From Elysia marginata (Eukaryota > Mollusca > Gastropoda > Plakobranchidae): DNA of 38,846 nucleotides. The stretch spans positions 350,855-389,700 of the forward strand of contig BMAT01008623.1 in assembly GCA_019649035.1 (NCBI GenBank), in the 5' to 3' direction. The position numbers and the translations under genes are program-made. The notes beneath the pieces are model-generated. The model ran no database searches, was not told where the DNA came from, and saw nothing but the letters and a program-made list of their open reading frames with translations. Within the stretch, counting starts at the first letter, position 1. Each line of letters starts with the position of its first letter. This document shows positions 20,849-32,092 of the stretch, one piece after another.

Positions 20849-21375
20849 AGTTAGAGTCCATTTGGTAGAATGAAAAGTAACAATTGGTAATGAAAGGTGT
20901 GTAGTAGAGTTCATTTAGTAGAATAAAAAGTAACAATTGGTAATGAAAGGTATTTAGTAGAGTTCATTTGGTAGAATAAGAAGTAACAATTGGTAATGAA
21001 AGGTATGTAGTAGAGTTCATTTAGTAGAATAACAAGTAACAATTGGTAATGAAAGGTATTTAGTAGAGTTCATTTAGTAGAATAAGAAGTAACAATTGGT
21101 AATGAAAGGTATTTAGTAGAGTTCATTTGGTAGAATAAAAAGTAACAATTGCTAATGAAAGGTATGTAGTAGAGTTCATTTAGTAGAATAAGAAGTAACA
21201 ATTGGTAATGAAAGGTATTTAGTAGAGTTCATCTGGAAAGGGTAAAAAAGTAACTAATAATCAGTACTGAAACGTACAACGTATTCAAATGATGCGGAAA
21301 AATTAATAATAGTAAAAAGTAACAATCAGTTGGTACTGAAACATATGTATTATAGACCATCTGCAAAGAGTAACG
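20849..21375. repeat. 53-bp minisatellite derived from the SMYD4 acceptor/start site
   Basis: Units starting GAGTTCATTTAGTAGAATAA recur at 20907, 20960, 21013, 21066, 21119, 21172 and 21225, exactly 53 bp apart. Diverged units lie on either side (from 20849, and up to about 21375). Read on the minus strand, each unit carries ATGAACTC where the gene has ATGGACTC. Most copies have AA in place of the acceptor AG. The copy at 21232 keeps CTTTCCAG before ATG, and a diverged one at 21360 keeps CTTTGCAG before ATG. Confidence 0.9.
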
Positions 21376-23295
21376 GAGACCCCCCTCTTTTACCAACAAA
21401 TTCACAGGTCTTTGTACCAGGTTTGCAATGTACAGTTAACATTGCACCCCACAAATTTTTTTGATAATGAATTCTTCTTGCATTGATAAATATGATTGGC
21501 CATTGTAAATGAAAAGATCCAGCGTAACACAAAATGATGTGCAGCTGTAAATGAGATCAAAGTCCCAAATAAGACGCACAGATGTGGTCACTTTTACATG
21601 ACGCTGTAACAATAATAATAACAAATAACAAAAGACATTTATAATAAAGTATAGCGCATTTTTCTTTTGTAGCTCAAACTCAAAGCGCTTTACATTAAGA
21701 TTGGCAAAATAAGAACATACACACAAACAATTGCACCAATTGCAACAGCAGATGTCCTTAAGTTTAAATGTTTGACTAATAATGATTTGAAGTACAAAAT
21801 ATTCATGCTATCACATAAAACATTTTATATGTTAAAAAATATACACAGTGTACAGAGAGTTTCAGCAAACATCCTTGTCTTGACCTCAAGCAGCCACGAC
21901 CTCTATATTTGTTACATTCTCTCCAGTCATATCTCTTTAACTCAGTCTCCGAGTACACGCATGGTTTGTAGATGCAAGAGTACGGTAGTTTTAAGCCGTA
22001 ACAACGTATGGTACATGAATCGACTGCCGTGGAAATCATTCAATTGAGCCTTGTGGTCTACAGAGAAACATGTCACAATTAATCCGTGTACCATATGTAA
22101 TTACGGTGTGGACTCAGAGAGACTATGTTGGTTTTCCTTTAGAACAACTCTGTTTTCAGTTTTTATCTCCCAAAAAAATTCAAGCAATGCATGCAAAAAT
22201 AACAGAGGCAATGAGTTAAGCTCGCAGGCATATGATGCGGCCAGATATTTCATATTTGACGGGGGGTTTGGAACCTTGCAAAAGTGAGGCGAGGGTACAA
22301 ATTGTTTCTGAATATCTAAGACCAATATGGCCATTATAGGGGTCAGTTGACGTTGAAATGAAAGTTGAAACATTGTAGTAAAAAACTGTAAATTGTCATG
22401 AAAGTTTATTGTTCTTTTATACATTGAGTCTACAGGCTGGGTTATTTTATATGAGTCACAAAGGTAAAGATACATAACTGCCTCACACATAGGGCAAGAA
22501 TTATGGGACCACTATTTATTTGAGTCAGAAATCACTTGCACATTTCTCATTACTTTTTTTTTCAAATCAGTTCAGCCTGTTATTTATTATATAAATGCAT
22601 CTCAACACACAGGACCATTCATGTAATGATGTATGATACCAAATAATCAGATCTAGAATTTGATACCATGAAGTTTAGGCTTATAGATATAGTTAGGAAC
22701 TGGAAATCCATATAGTGGCACCCAATCATGGCCAATTGGTGAAAATGCTGCCTAGTATAATTACTGTACATATATATACAGTAAAATCAGTCATGGCTAG
22801 AGAGAAATAGAGGGTCAGTGTCTGAGGAGTCTAACAAAGGTTTGATTAAAGATTTCACCTCTAGTCTGGAGTTAAAAGTTGATGGCAAATTGAAAGACTG
22901 ATGCTGTACAAAAGCATAAATTAGAGTAGAACCAAAACAGAAAAATCAAGATTGTTACTAGATCTAGAATCTATAGGCCTACCGGGTAAATCTAGGTGTG
23001 AAGTAGAGTGAAGCTGTAAGTTTAGATTCTAGTCTAGGTATATCTTGAAGTAGGCTGGTTTATAATCCAGGATATTTAAACTTGACATCTGTATCTAAGC
23101 TTGATAACATACAACTTCAAAATTCTATTAACTAGAGTCTAGAAATTTAGATTAATTTTTTGAGTCCTCAGCCTCAGATTCCTTGCATTAGATTATCAAA
23201 CGAACTAGATTTCTAAATAAGATCACTATCAAATGTATTGATTATTATATCTAGATCTATCCATATTTACTCTGTTTAGCGGCTTTAAAATTTAC
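21376..23295. other. SMYD4 upstream/5' intron region
   Basis: Probably intron or upstream DNA of SMYD4. Contains an AAT-associated repeat with TATAGCGCATTTTT and AAAGCGCTTTACATTA at about 21600-21710, and many CTAGATCTAGA-like short motifs at 22955-23265. No coding exon is supported. The open frames here have no recognisable content. Confidence 0.45.
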
Positions 23296-23450
23296 CTTTT
23301 GACTGAGTGTTTCTTCCTCAGTTCTCTAAAGTATGCATGTATGCATCCAGATAGCTAGCAGACCATCGGTAGATCCATAAAAGGTAAAGTAAAACTGAAA
23401 GCGGAAGAAGGGGGAGAGAAAAAGAAAACAAATCGGAGGCAAGTCCAGTA
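23296..23450 (-). other. Candidate 5' UTR exon of SMYD4
   Basis: On the minus strand a donor CAAAAG then GTAAAT ends at 23296. The sequence upstream of it is purine/pyrimidine-mixed, without the transposon features seen elsewhere. It is offered because the coding exon must have an upstream partner. The 5' boundary is a guess and no TATA or initiator is evident. Confidence 0.22.
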
Positions 23451-24523
23451 CGCCTAGCACTCTCTAGTGTGAACTGTGAAGGAGTTTTCTTTCTTTTTTT
23501 TTCATGTATTTTATTTCCATTGAGTTCTAAAGCTTTCAGATTCTAGTAAACTTTTAAATTATTTCGAATTTCCCTAGAATCACCACATTTAATTTCGCTG
23601 AGGTAGGCCGTGCTAGTAGTGAACAGAATAATTATGGCCTTGGCCCACATGGAGACCATGCAAGAGACCGATATAATGCCCCCAAACTCATTAAACAGTA
23701 TTATCTCTAGAGAGAAAATTAAACTACATCAAAGATGTTTTCACTCTAGTACTTGAATTAGTGATTACCGATCTGTCGAAGGAGCACAACAAATTTTTAT
23801 AAAACTATATGTGGGAAATGACGAAAGTTTTTACAGTAGTCATCCACATCCAATGAAATCAGCTTTATTGCCGCTCATTGGCCCATCCAGACAGTAACAA
23901 CACACCTGGGTTAAAAAAAAAATCTTTTCTTCGTTTATATGATGGTGATGGAATGTTCGCATTCATAGCGAGACCACTATAGGCCTATTAAACGCCCATG
24001 CACGACTGAGGGTAAATCTACTGACCAGAGACAAAGATTCTACAGACCTTTAACAAATTCCTCACCGGAAAAGTAAAACACAATCTGAGGACAAGGTATG
24101 ATAATTTTAGATTTGATTCGCCTCCTATATTTATTTTTATAGGTTCGCATCCATCAGAACATTATATGGGGAGATATGGGCACATTATGAAATATATAGC
24201 CACCAGCATCCACAGCACACGACTGCGATGACCCGCATCACGATAAACCAATAAGATAAAGATTTATAGGATAGAAAGATAAAGAGAGTGAGCCTTCTTC
24301 GACTCCTTTTTGCCTGTGGATTCCATGATCTTACTATTCTATAGTATACACCACCTCAGCCGCAGAATTCGACGGAGGCATCCATTATCTTTTAAACGGT
24401 TAAAGCTTTATAACTCAGAAACTGCACATATCTCCACACCATACGTTGCTAAAGAGATGAATTTACATCTGATTGGAGGATTCTTAGTTTTGCTTTTTTT
24501 CCGTCTACTCCGCCCAGTTTGTT
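23451..24523. other. Intergenic region, possible divergent promoter
   Basis: Between the putative SMYD4 5' end and downstream repeats. A donor-like site (GAGGACAAG then GTATGA, about 24097) could end a + strand first exon, but nothing else supports it. No coding signal is seen. Confidence 0.3.
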
Positions 24524-24858
24524 AAGATAAGATAAGATAAATCTTTATTCTTCTTTCAAGAGGCACGTTGTTTTGGTTAATGCAAGAAACATAGATGTAA
24601 AAAAAAACTAACATACACAAGAACACAAGAACATACACAAGAACATCAGTTTGAAAAAAGGTACATTGACTAAAAAAAATACAACAAAAAAGGAAAACAA
24701 ACTATACACTTTCAAGTGATGAAGTATATGTTCTTAAAAAAAGAAAGCATGAATAGCAGTTAAACGAATTTGATAGCTGTTGGTAAGAACGTTTTTATGT
24801 AGCGTTCTATTCTACATTTGACGCTTAAAGGTTTTCCTGAGCGTACAGAGAAAGTTAT
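24524..24858 (-). mobile_element. Probable non-LTR retrotransposon 3' tail
   Basis: On the minus strand the sequence ends AAGAATAAAGATTTATC followed by TTATCTTATCTTAAC, i.e. a poly(A)-signal-like AATAAAG followed by a TCTTA microsatellite tail. Such short tandem tails are typical of CR1/L2-type elements. The body runs toward the assembly gap and has no readable ORF. The same AATAAAGTTATCTTA end occurs at about 35743-35757. Confidence 0.45.
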
Positions 24859-25555
24859 NNNNNNNNNNNNNNNNNNNNNNNNNNNNNNNNNNNNNNNNNN
24901 NNNNNNNNNNNNNNNNNNNNNNNNNNNNNNNNNNNNNNNNNNNNNNNNNNNNNNNNNNNNNNNNNNNNNNNNNNNNNNNNNNNNNNNNNNNNNNNNNNNN
25001 NNNNNNNNNNNNNNNNNNNNNNNNNNNNNNNNNNNNNNNNNNNNNNNNNNNNNNNNNNNNNNNNNNNNNNNNNNNNNNNNNNNNNNNNNNNNNNNNNNNN
25101 NNNNNNNNNNNNNNNNNNNNNNNNNNNNNNNNNNNNNNNNNNNNNNNNNNNNNNNNNNNNNNNNNNNNNNNNNNNNNNNNNNNNNNNNNNNNNNNNNNNN
25201 NNNNNNNNNNNNNNNNNNNNNNNNNNNNNNNNNNNNNNNNNNNNNNNNNNNNNNNNNNNNNNNNNNNNNNNNNNNNNNNNNNNNNNNNNNNNNNNNNNNN
25301 NNNNNNNNNNNNNNNNNNNNNNNNNNNNNNNNNNNNNNNNNNNNNNNNNNNNNNNNNNNNNNNNNNNNNNNNNNNNNNNNNNNNNNNNNNNNNNNNNNNN
25401 NNNNNNNNNNNNNNNNNNNNNNNNNNNNNNNNNNNNNNNNNNNNNNNNNNNNNNNNNNNNNNNNNNNNNNNNNNNNNNNNNNNNNNNNNNNNNNNNNNNN
25501 NNNNNNNNNNNNNNNNNNNNNNNNNNNNNNNNNNNNNNNNNNNNNNNNNNNNNNN
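24859..25555. other. Assembly gap (697 N)
   Basis: An unsequenced run bounded on its right by a 30-bp tandem array, so it is probably an array collapse. Open frames called across it are artefacts. Confidence 0.98.
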
Positions 25556-25669
25556 ATCTGTCAGAGATACGGAGAATGAGCTGATATCTGTCAGAGGTAC
25601 GGAGAATGAGCTGACATCTACCAGAGGTACGGAGAATGAGCTGATATCTGCCAGAGGTACGCCTTTCAC
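25556..25669. repeat. 30-bp minisatellite at gap edge
   Basis: Nearly four copies of a 30-bp unit containing AGAGGTACGGAGAATGAGCT then GATATCTGCC. The length is a multiple of three, so on the minus strand all copies read as a ten-residue repeat such as VPLTDISSFS (positions vary: A/V/T, I/V). Whether it is translated is unknown. No splice site or flanking coding sequence supports a gene. Confidence 0.9.
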
Positions 25670-26495
25670 AGGAGAATTGGGCAGTCTGGTGTATTGATTC
25701 TTAGTATTTAGATTTCGTCGTAATGGATGTAGAGCCCCTTGTTAATGGAGATTTGCTTCAGAAGGTCTATTTATTTAGATAGTAAGAATTTCGACTTTGT
25801 AATTCGTCCTTTTGGAACCACAGGTACAGAGAAGCATTCTTCGAGTTCTGTACTTGGTGATTGAATGTGGACACTGACGCCTGCACGATTGGCAGCCTGA
25901 TTTGTCTGAGACATGATATATGTTACTATTAAGCTTACATATTACATCATTATGTAGACATGGCAAGCAGCTCGTATCTACTGGAGATTTCCTCCCAGCC
26001 GGACCAGGTGTGGTTTTTTTTTCTCCAATTTTGCAGTTTTCCATGACATAATGGGCTCTGATTTAGGGCTAATATTCATGCTTTCGTAAAGGGGTTGAAT
26101 TAGGTGCAAAAAAAAATTGTATTTGAAGAATTTTTTTCATTTGTGTGCAAGGGGCACAGAGAGAAAGAGAGAGAGAAAGAGAAGTAAAGTTAAGAGCATT
26201 TTCTATATAGCGCCTAATCCGCTTAAATGCTCTAACATAAGTCTAAGCGCTTTACATGTGTTCCCCAACAGGTCATTACCAACCAAATTACCTCCTGAAC
26301 CCACAGAGGAGCAGCATATGAAGCGCATCAGTCTAGCACTCTGACAATATATTCCACTGCCTATAGTCGGGTACTCAGTTTTTATTCGTCTTATTAATAC
26401 ACAAAACACTGCAGGACGTGGAAAAATGTTACTTAAAGATTTTTTTATGCGATAGGTAAATGTCAACAAACTTAAGACGAACGCGATGAAACTGA
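25670..26495. other. Repeat-rich region without a supported gene
   Basis: Includes a purine-rich run (26155-26185) and a dispersed repeat at about 26200-26345 with TATAGCGCCTAATCC and TAAGCGCTTTACATG. The minus-strand open frame at 25775-26044 is Cys-rich but matches no family I can name. Confidence 0.45.
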
Positions 26496-26702
26496 AACTA
26501 TCGTCGTGGGGAGAATAATACTGCGAGGCTGACCAGTGTGAAATTAAATGCGAATATTAACAAGCTTTGTGAGTTGGGGATTGATCTTGCTAGATCAGTG
26601 AAGAATTTAGACAAACTCCTTCATATTAGCCTCTCTATGTGTACTAAAACTAGATCACACTTGAGGAAAATCTGTCCCACCGAACCAAGGAAGATTCGCT
26701 AA
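26496..26702 (+). other. Coding-like open stretch, unrecognised
   Basis: An open frame of 68 codons without an early ATG, ending in TAA at 26700. It encodes RLTSVKLNANINKLCELGID then LARSVKNLDKLLHISLS, which looks like an amphipathic helix rather than random translation. A consensus donor (CTTT then GTGAGT, 26568) lies inside it. It may be an exon or a decayed gene or element. I cannot name it. Confidence 0.28.
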
Positions 26703-26802
26703 ATTTGACATCTTGTGAACCTCGAGGTGGTCCATAAACTTGTTCTAGCTTTCACTTCATTGTGACTACATTGTTGTTGATATTTTTTTTCTTTATCTTC
26801 AG

Positions 26803-26994
26803 TATTTTAATGAAAATATTGTAAAATTGCAGCTAACTCAATTTCAAGACAGTGTCGCCCTTATGGTCAAGCAACAGAAAAAGAGAGACCATATGACACC
26901 AGTGAGATCTAAAGCAGCTACACCGACTGACAGTGACAGTGCCAGTTTCATCCACAATAAAGTGTGGACAGTTGAGCACCAATGTCTACTCTAG
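26803..26994 (+). CDS. Candidate terminal exon of an unrecognised + strand gene
   Basis: Behind a pyrimidine-rich acceptor (TTTTTTCTTTATCTTCAG) a 64-codon frame begins YFNENIVKLQLTQFQDSVAL, continues MVKQQKKRDHMTPVRSKAAT and a Ser/Asp-rich stretch, and ends VEHQCLL at TAG (26992-26994). A second acceptor, AAAATTGCAG (26832), is in the same frame. The composition (basic patch, TP and SDS sites) looks like a real protein tail. AATAAA at 27548-27553 would give a 3' UTR of about 550 nt. I found no upstream exon in a matching phase, so the gene is unproven. It may start near or within the 24859-25555 gap. Confidence 0.38.
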   Translation, partial: YFNENIVKLQLTQFQDSVALMVKQQKKRDHMTPVRSKAATPTDSDSASFIHNKVWTVEHQCLL

Positions 26995-27547
26995 ATAATC
27001 CTCCCTTTCCTGAATATCTTAAAACTAGACTTATTCAAACCACACATTACACCTTGTAGTCTACGGATTGCAAATGAGAATCTGCTTACTTACGAATATT
27101 TCAAGATTCATTTAAAAAGTACATTAAAAACCCTGTTATTTGAAAAAAATCTAGTGATTAAATTTTGTTCATTGGAATATAGTGATTGATGTCGCTATTT
27201 CACCTCCTCCCCATCTCTTCTTCTTTTCAAGTCATTTGAAGTGAATGATAAATGATGGTTCTAGAATCAGGGTTGAGTACCAAGAATTGTATTTGTATAT
27301 GCCTATTGTCTTGATTTCACATTGTACCATTACGTCTGAAGCTGACTTTGGGATCGGGGAAGGTCACCAACATCCCAGACACACTCAGACCGTATGTATT
27401 ATCTTATCTTCTGTTTTTCTTTCAGCTTGGCTGTGTTTCATCTACTTCTCTATTGTGTTCTGTAAGTGATGTGAGCAATGTAAAACGCTTTTACTAAAAT
27501 TATAATTAAATATCCTGGAGATCCTTACGCAGTATAAATTTATTTGA

Positions 27548-27553
27548 AATAAA
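27548..27553 (+). terminator. Candidate poly(A) signal for the 26803 exon
   Basis: AATAAA on the + strand, about 550 nt after the TAG at 26992-26994. It is the first canonical signal downstream that fits a 3' end. Confidence 0.35.
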
Positions 27554-28724
27554 CTTTATAATGACCTTATGATTGGTAACAATCTTTATTTTTACCAACA
27601 GAAACAACAGTATGTGCATGTCATTACTGGCATATCTCTAGGATATCTGACACAATCATTGAACTAACACAGTGAAGAAATATAATTTAAATGTTCTAAT
27701 CCTGATTATAGGCAGCTGCGTTTGCCTATATATACAACAAACAACAACAACAGAACAGAGAGAATAAACGAGAAAAAAATTGCGAAAAAAAAAAGAAAAG
27801 AAAATCATAATGGCCTTTTCGATTCGTATTTTAATTTTGAGAAATATTTTCTAACAAATTCACTGCAAACAGAAAAAAAATTGATCTCTTCAAGTTGCCA
27901 AGAAAACTCAAGAGACAATATTACATCAAACTAAAAATAGACTCTTACTTTCTACAGGGTTCATAGTTTGATAGTTGCATGTTTTTCAGTTTTTAATAAT
28001 TAAAAATTGCTCTAAACAATTACAAGTTTTGAAAGAAAAATTTTTAATTGAATATAATTCAAACTAATGTTTCAACCCTTTGAACCTGTGGACCCTGTAT
28101 CTAGTCTCCAGAGCGAAAAATGTATACATTTACGTCTAAGTTTCTTGGCCTGGATCTATCAGTCTTGTTGTGCCATTCTGATGACATATTTTTATAAAAT
28201 TTGAGAGCGGCGTAAGATCCCCAAATATTTGGATGTACGGAACAAAACCCTCATCAACATGATATTCTCTCAAAATCAAATTTCAAACATGCAGCTTAAT
28301 AGAAAATTCATCAAGTTCACCCGTGTTATATATAGATACAACTTAAAAAAAAAAAAAGCTGAAAACAGAGCATGGCAATTCAGCCAGTCTCTAGCAATAT
28401 CAAAACATTAACATTTAACCTTTCAGTTTAGGACAGTGGGTAGAAGCCTGGCTATTTGATACCTTATAAAATAGAGACCCATTAGGCTTAATATCTTGTA
28501 TTAAAAAATATGTGGATTTTAGCAATCGAGTTTAGTAAAACTACTTGTTGGTTGTAATAATGAAAAAAAAACAAACCAACAGAGAACAAGTGCATAATCT
28601 TTATTAAATAAAAAAACAAAAAACAATCAACCATCACCTATAAACTGCCGTGTTTTGAAGTACTGCTACAGGGGAGCTTAGATGCAGCATCGCAGTAACA
28701 AATAAGCTACTTGAGAAAATGATA
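27554..28724. other. AT-rich intergenic region
   Basis: Only poly(A)-rich low-complexity patches are seen (for example 27765-27800 and 28346-28358). No gene or named repeat. Confidence 0.5.
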
Positions 28725-28892
28725 CAGTGGAATCCACTTAAGTCAACGCCTTTTTAAGCGAAACTTAAAGTCAACTCTGACAGTCCCTTTTGGTATTTCT
28801 CTCTATTTTTGTTATGGTTAAGGTCAACTCTTGCTTAAAGTTAACCCATTTTTTATCGATCCCTGGGGGTTGACTTTATCAGGATTCCACTG
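28725..28892. mobile_element. Short pogo-like MITE (CTTAAGT subfamily), intact termini
   Basis: The left terminus is CAGTGGAATCCACTTAAGTC then AACG. The right terminus is GTTGACTTTATCAGGATTCC then ACTG. The 168-bp non-coding element has an 11-bp perfect inverted repeat (CAGTGGAATCC) and a further imperfect AAGTCAAC match. TA precedes the left end but not the right, so one target copy is lost or mutated. The CAGTGGAA termini fit the pogo/Tigger group of Tc1-mariner elements. Confidence 0.78.
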
Positions 28893-29539
28893 GGTTTTGT
28901 TCTACTACCAGACACTTAATTTGGAGCAATCCTATGATGTACAGTTGAGAAATGCCAAAAATTTAGTGGTTTGTGTAAGATATCTTAAGGGCATCAAAAA
29001 CGTTTGAACTTGTTGGCATTGCTAATTACCTATTTCAAAGCACGATAAAATAAAAATAATCCATAGAATAAAATAAACATTTAAATATGAAAGACAGCAA
29101 CTAAAAATTTGTGGTAACAAAATCTCAACCAAAAGCACACAGTTTTACATTAATCTTAAAAAGTCCATGTACACAAGTCCTCATAGACTTCCAAGCCCAA
29201 GGAAAAAAAAAACTAAAGGTAAATAACGATAGATGTACGGAGAGGAAGCCTCAAGACTTCAGTCTCTTGCCAATGAGAATGGACAAAAACTTTGATCAAA
29301 AAGATAAGTGATCAGGATTTATTTTGTTCTATGTCTTGTAAAAAACACCTAAGCCTCTCACATGACCTTTCCAGACATGTATAAACGCAGTCCTTCTTTA
29401 GGCCAAAGACACCTCTAAGTAGCAGGTTTCATAAAGGTAGCTTTGGTCATATTAAATCCTTGCATGTTTTGGACAAGTATGAAAAGAAAGATAAAATTCA
29501 TAGGCATCAAAATAGACTTTGATTTTAAGTTTTTTAGCA
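28893..29539. other. AT-rich intergenic region
   Basis: No gene or repeat recognised. Confidence 0.5.
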
Positions 29540-29653
29540 TTAAACCTGATTATCTTTGAATTATGGAATGGAATCTAATAAAGGCACTTAAAGAACTTTG
29601 AATTATGAAAATTTAGAAGAATTATCCTACTTCAACTTTGAAGGTTTCCACTT
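29540..29653. mobile_element. Right-end fragment of the pogo-like 640-bp family
   Basis: Two degenerate copies of the family's internal tandem unit (TTTGAATTATGGAATGGAAT then CTAATAAAG, and CTTTGAATTATG) are followed by AACTTTGAAGGTTTCCACTT. This mirrors the right end of the complete element at 32093-32733. The left part is not recognisable. Confidence 0.5.
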
Positions 29654-32092
29654 TATAATACCATCATGTAGAAAAAAAAAACTTCAAGTATTGTCCAACA
29701 GTCTAGTTCTTACTGTTTTTCTAAAAAGTAAAGAACAAATGTCTTGCAACCCGTCAAAATGAGTCTTAAGTCCAAATTGGAAAGATATTAGTATCACAGA
29801 AAAGCTCAATTTCCCTACTTTCAAATACAACAAAGTGAAAAGCTCTATCCTGCTTCTATGTGAAGTTATAACAATTTGAAGTCAGTAGGAATACAACTTG
29901 TGTGAAACTTCAGAAAGGGGACAAAGTTGTGTTTTAAGTTTAGACAACTATAAAGGTGCTAAGTCCTTAGCAACCATACCGATTAAAATGAAACACTTAA
30001 AACATAAAGCTTCACATGAATCACGTGTATAACTGTTCAAAAATGATTTTAACGCCATCGTCTAAAATAAAACAAAACTGACTTCTGAACACTGACTAAA
30101 CTTTCAAAAGCCTGTATCTCAAAACTAGACCTTGCGACTTAAGACTCTTTTGCGAGACAAATGAACTTCGACACGGACAGTGGGGGAAAAAAGCCAATGA
30201 ATAACAGTGACATGATCAACATTACAATCTCTTACAAATATTTTATATGTTCTGGTTATATCTAGTTTTCCTATTAGATCCCTTCACCCAATCTATGCAT
30301 AGCTTGTTTTCCTATTGCACCCCTTCACCCAATCTAATACTCAATACAGTTTATACGGAAGGCAAAAATAATAACTTTCTTAAAACAAAATGTCAGGGTT
30401 CAAACAATAAATAAAACCAGAACAATGTCTCCAAATCATTTGCCTACACAAGTTGACAAAATAATACATGCATAGACAATGTTTTTTTTCTCCATAGTAA
30501 CAAAGGTCTTTAAATGAAGAATACACAGCAATACATGAATGGTTTTCTGTTCCTAAATAATGGAATTTAAAGAAAAGTATGTGTAATCTTCTTTGCCAAA
30601 CCATACTTATGTAACCCCTTTGAAAAGTCATAGCTATTTCCTGCCATGGGAATGGAAAATGTAGAGTTGAAATACTTGATAATTGGACCCTTTATGAACT
30701 TGTACAAATGATTGAACACTTGATCCCATTAAAGAATTTAACAACATTTTAACAATCTATACAATATTCTCAATTCACTCGCAAGAAGAGACAAAATATA
30801 TCATATTATACTATTTCACTTTGGTTCAAAGCTCATGGCTTTTTGGTGGTAATATTAAAATACTGCAGTAATCTGGTAATCAATTCTAAAACATTTCTCT
30901 CCCAATAATCAACTTTCCCATCCAACAAGCTTTGGCCACAGTCTCAAACGCATGTGTATGAAGCATTGCCAGGACATCAATAAAATACATGAACTTTTAA
31001 AGACATTCTTATTAGTGGTTTACAGTAGGACTATAACGATTATTTTGAATTGGCTACAAAAAAAAACCCACACACCCAGCAATGCATACATCAAACTGCT
31101 GCTCCAACAAATGTGTAAAACAAAGCAACATAATTTTCTTGTGGTTAAGCTGCCGGGAACAACCAAAGTGCAGTATCTCCCATGTGGTTTCTATTGCAGA
31201 TAGTGCGCTTTGATTGTCTAGGGGAGCATGCTACAAATATGTGGATAAGCTTATAATGACAATTTCTATGTGGAAATTAGATAAAGACAAATTTTAAGAT
31301 ATACTATCTATCTACTTATCTGACCAGGGACGGAAGGAAAGAGATAGTACAAAAACTAACGTAGAAAGCTTATTTAGTTTTTAAAATACTTCTTTTAGAG
31401 TTTTAGTCGCCAAGGCATGTGATGAACATCAACTTAAGACCTAAAGTAACATTTTCTTCTCATAAATTCATATTTTTCCAAGACAAGGACATTTATAAAA
31501 CCAAAAAAAAAAAAAAAAGGAAAAAACAAACAAACAAAAATTTAATTGGAAATAACTTGTTCCAAAATCACCAATACAACACCTTTACGACAAATAAAAA
31601 CAAAAAACATCCATCAACAAAATGATTTCAACTTGATCAGTCAATGCCAATAGGTAAAAGTGTATACATGTAATGATGATGTACTTATTTGCATTTGTCA
31701 AATTGAAAAACAAAATGATCACAAAGGAATCGATTGCAGCAAAGGTGGTTCTAACAAAAGAATAATTATTGAAAAACATGAATGATATCAGTATGCATTG
31801 CTCTCTGTGTGTTGTGGACCCTGCCATACATGCAGCTTTCATATATAGGCCTATATATATAATTTTCTCTTTATATACTCAACTGGATACTAGAATGAAA
31901 GCATATTTTGTAAATATGTAGTATATACAAAATTTATCTTATATGTTATTAATTTCTTCTTTCTTAAAACTATGTGCCCACAATAATCTGAACATGAAGT
32001 ATGACATTATTCAATATCTAAAATGTATATCATAAAACTAGAACACTAATGGCTAGTTAGCTAGCAATTAAAATGAGTTGTCTTGCAAAATA
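29654..32092. other. AT-rich intergenic region
   Basis: Contains one tandem duplication of about 45 bp (about 30264-30340, TTTTCCTATT then CCCTTCACCCAATCTA). No supported gene. The stretch may include the extended 3' UTR of the minus-strand gene at 33962-34911. Confidence 0.45.

Noticed and set aside
20822-20914. N-terminal extension of SMYD4 starting at 20914
   Set aside because: The 31 extra residues read through a perfect splice acceptor into the 53-bp minisatellite and are not SMYD4-like. The start at 20821 is better.
24812-25669. Long frames across N runs (also 13631-14171)
   Set aside because: Unknown bases cannot support coding. Only the flanking repeat units are real sequence.
25775-26044. 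Cys-rich minus-strand frame, considered as a Penelope or zinc-finger fragment
   Set aside because: The Cys spacing does not match GIY-YIG or any zinc-finger pattern I know, and there is no splice or context support.
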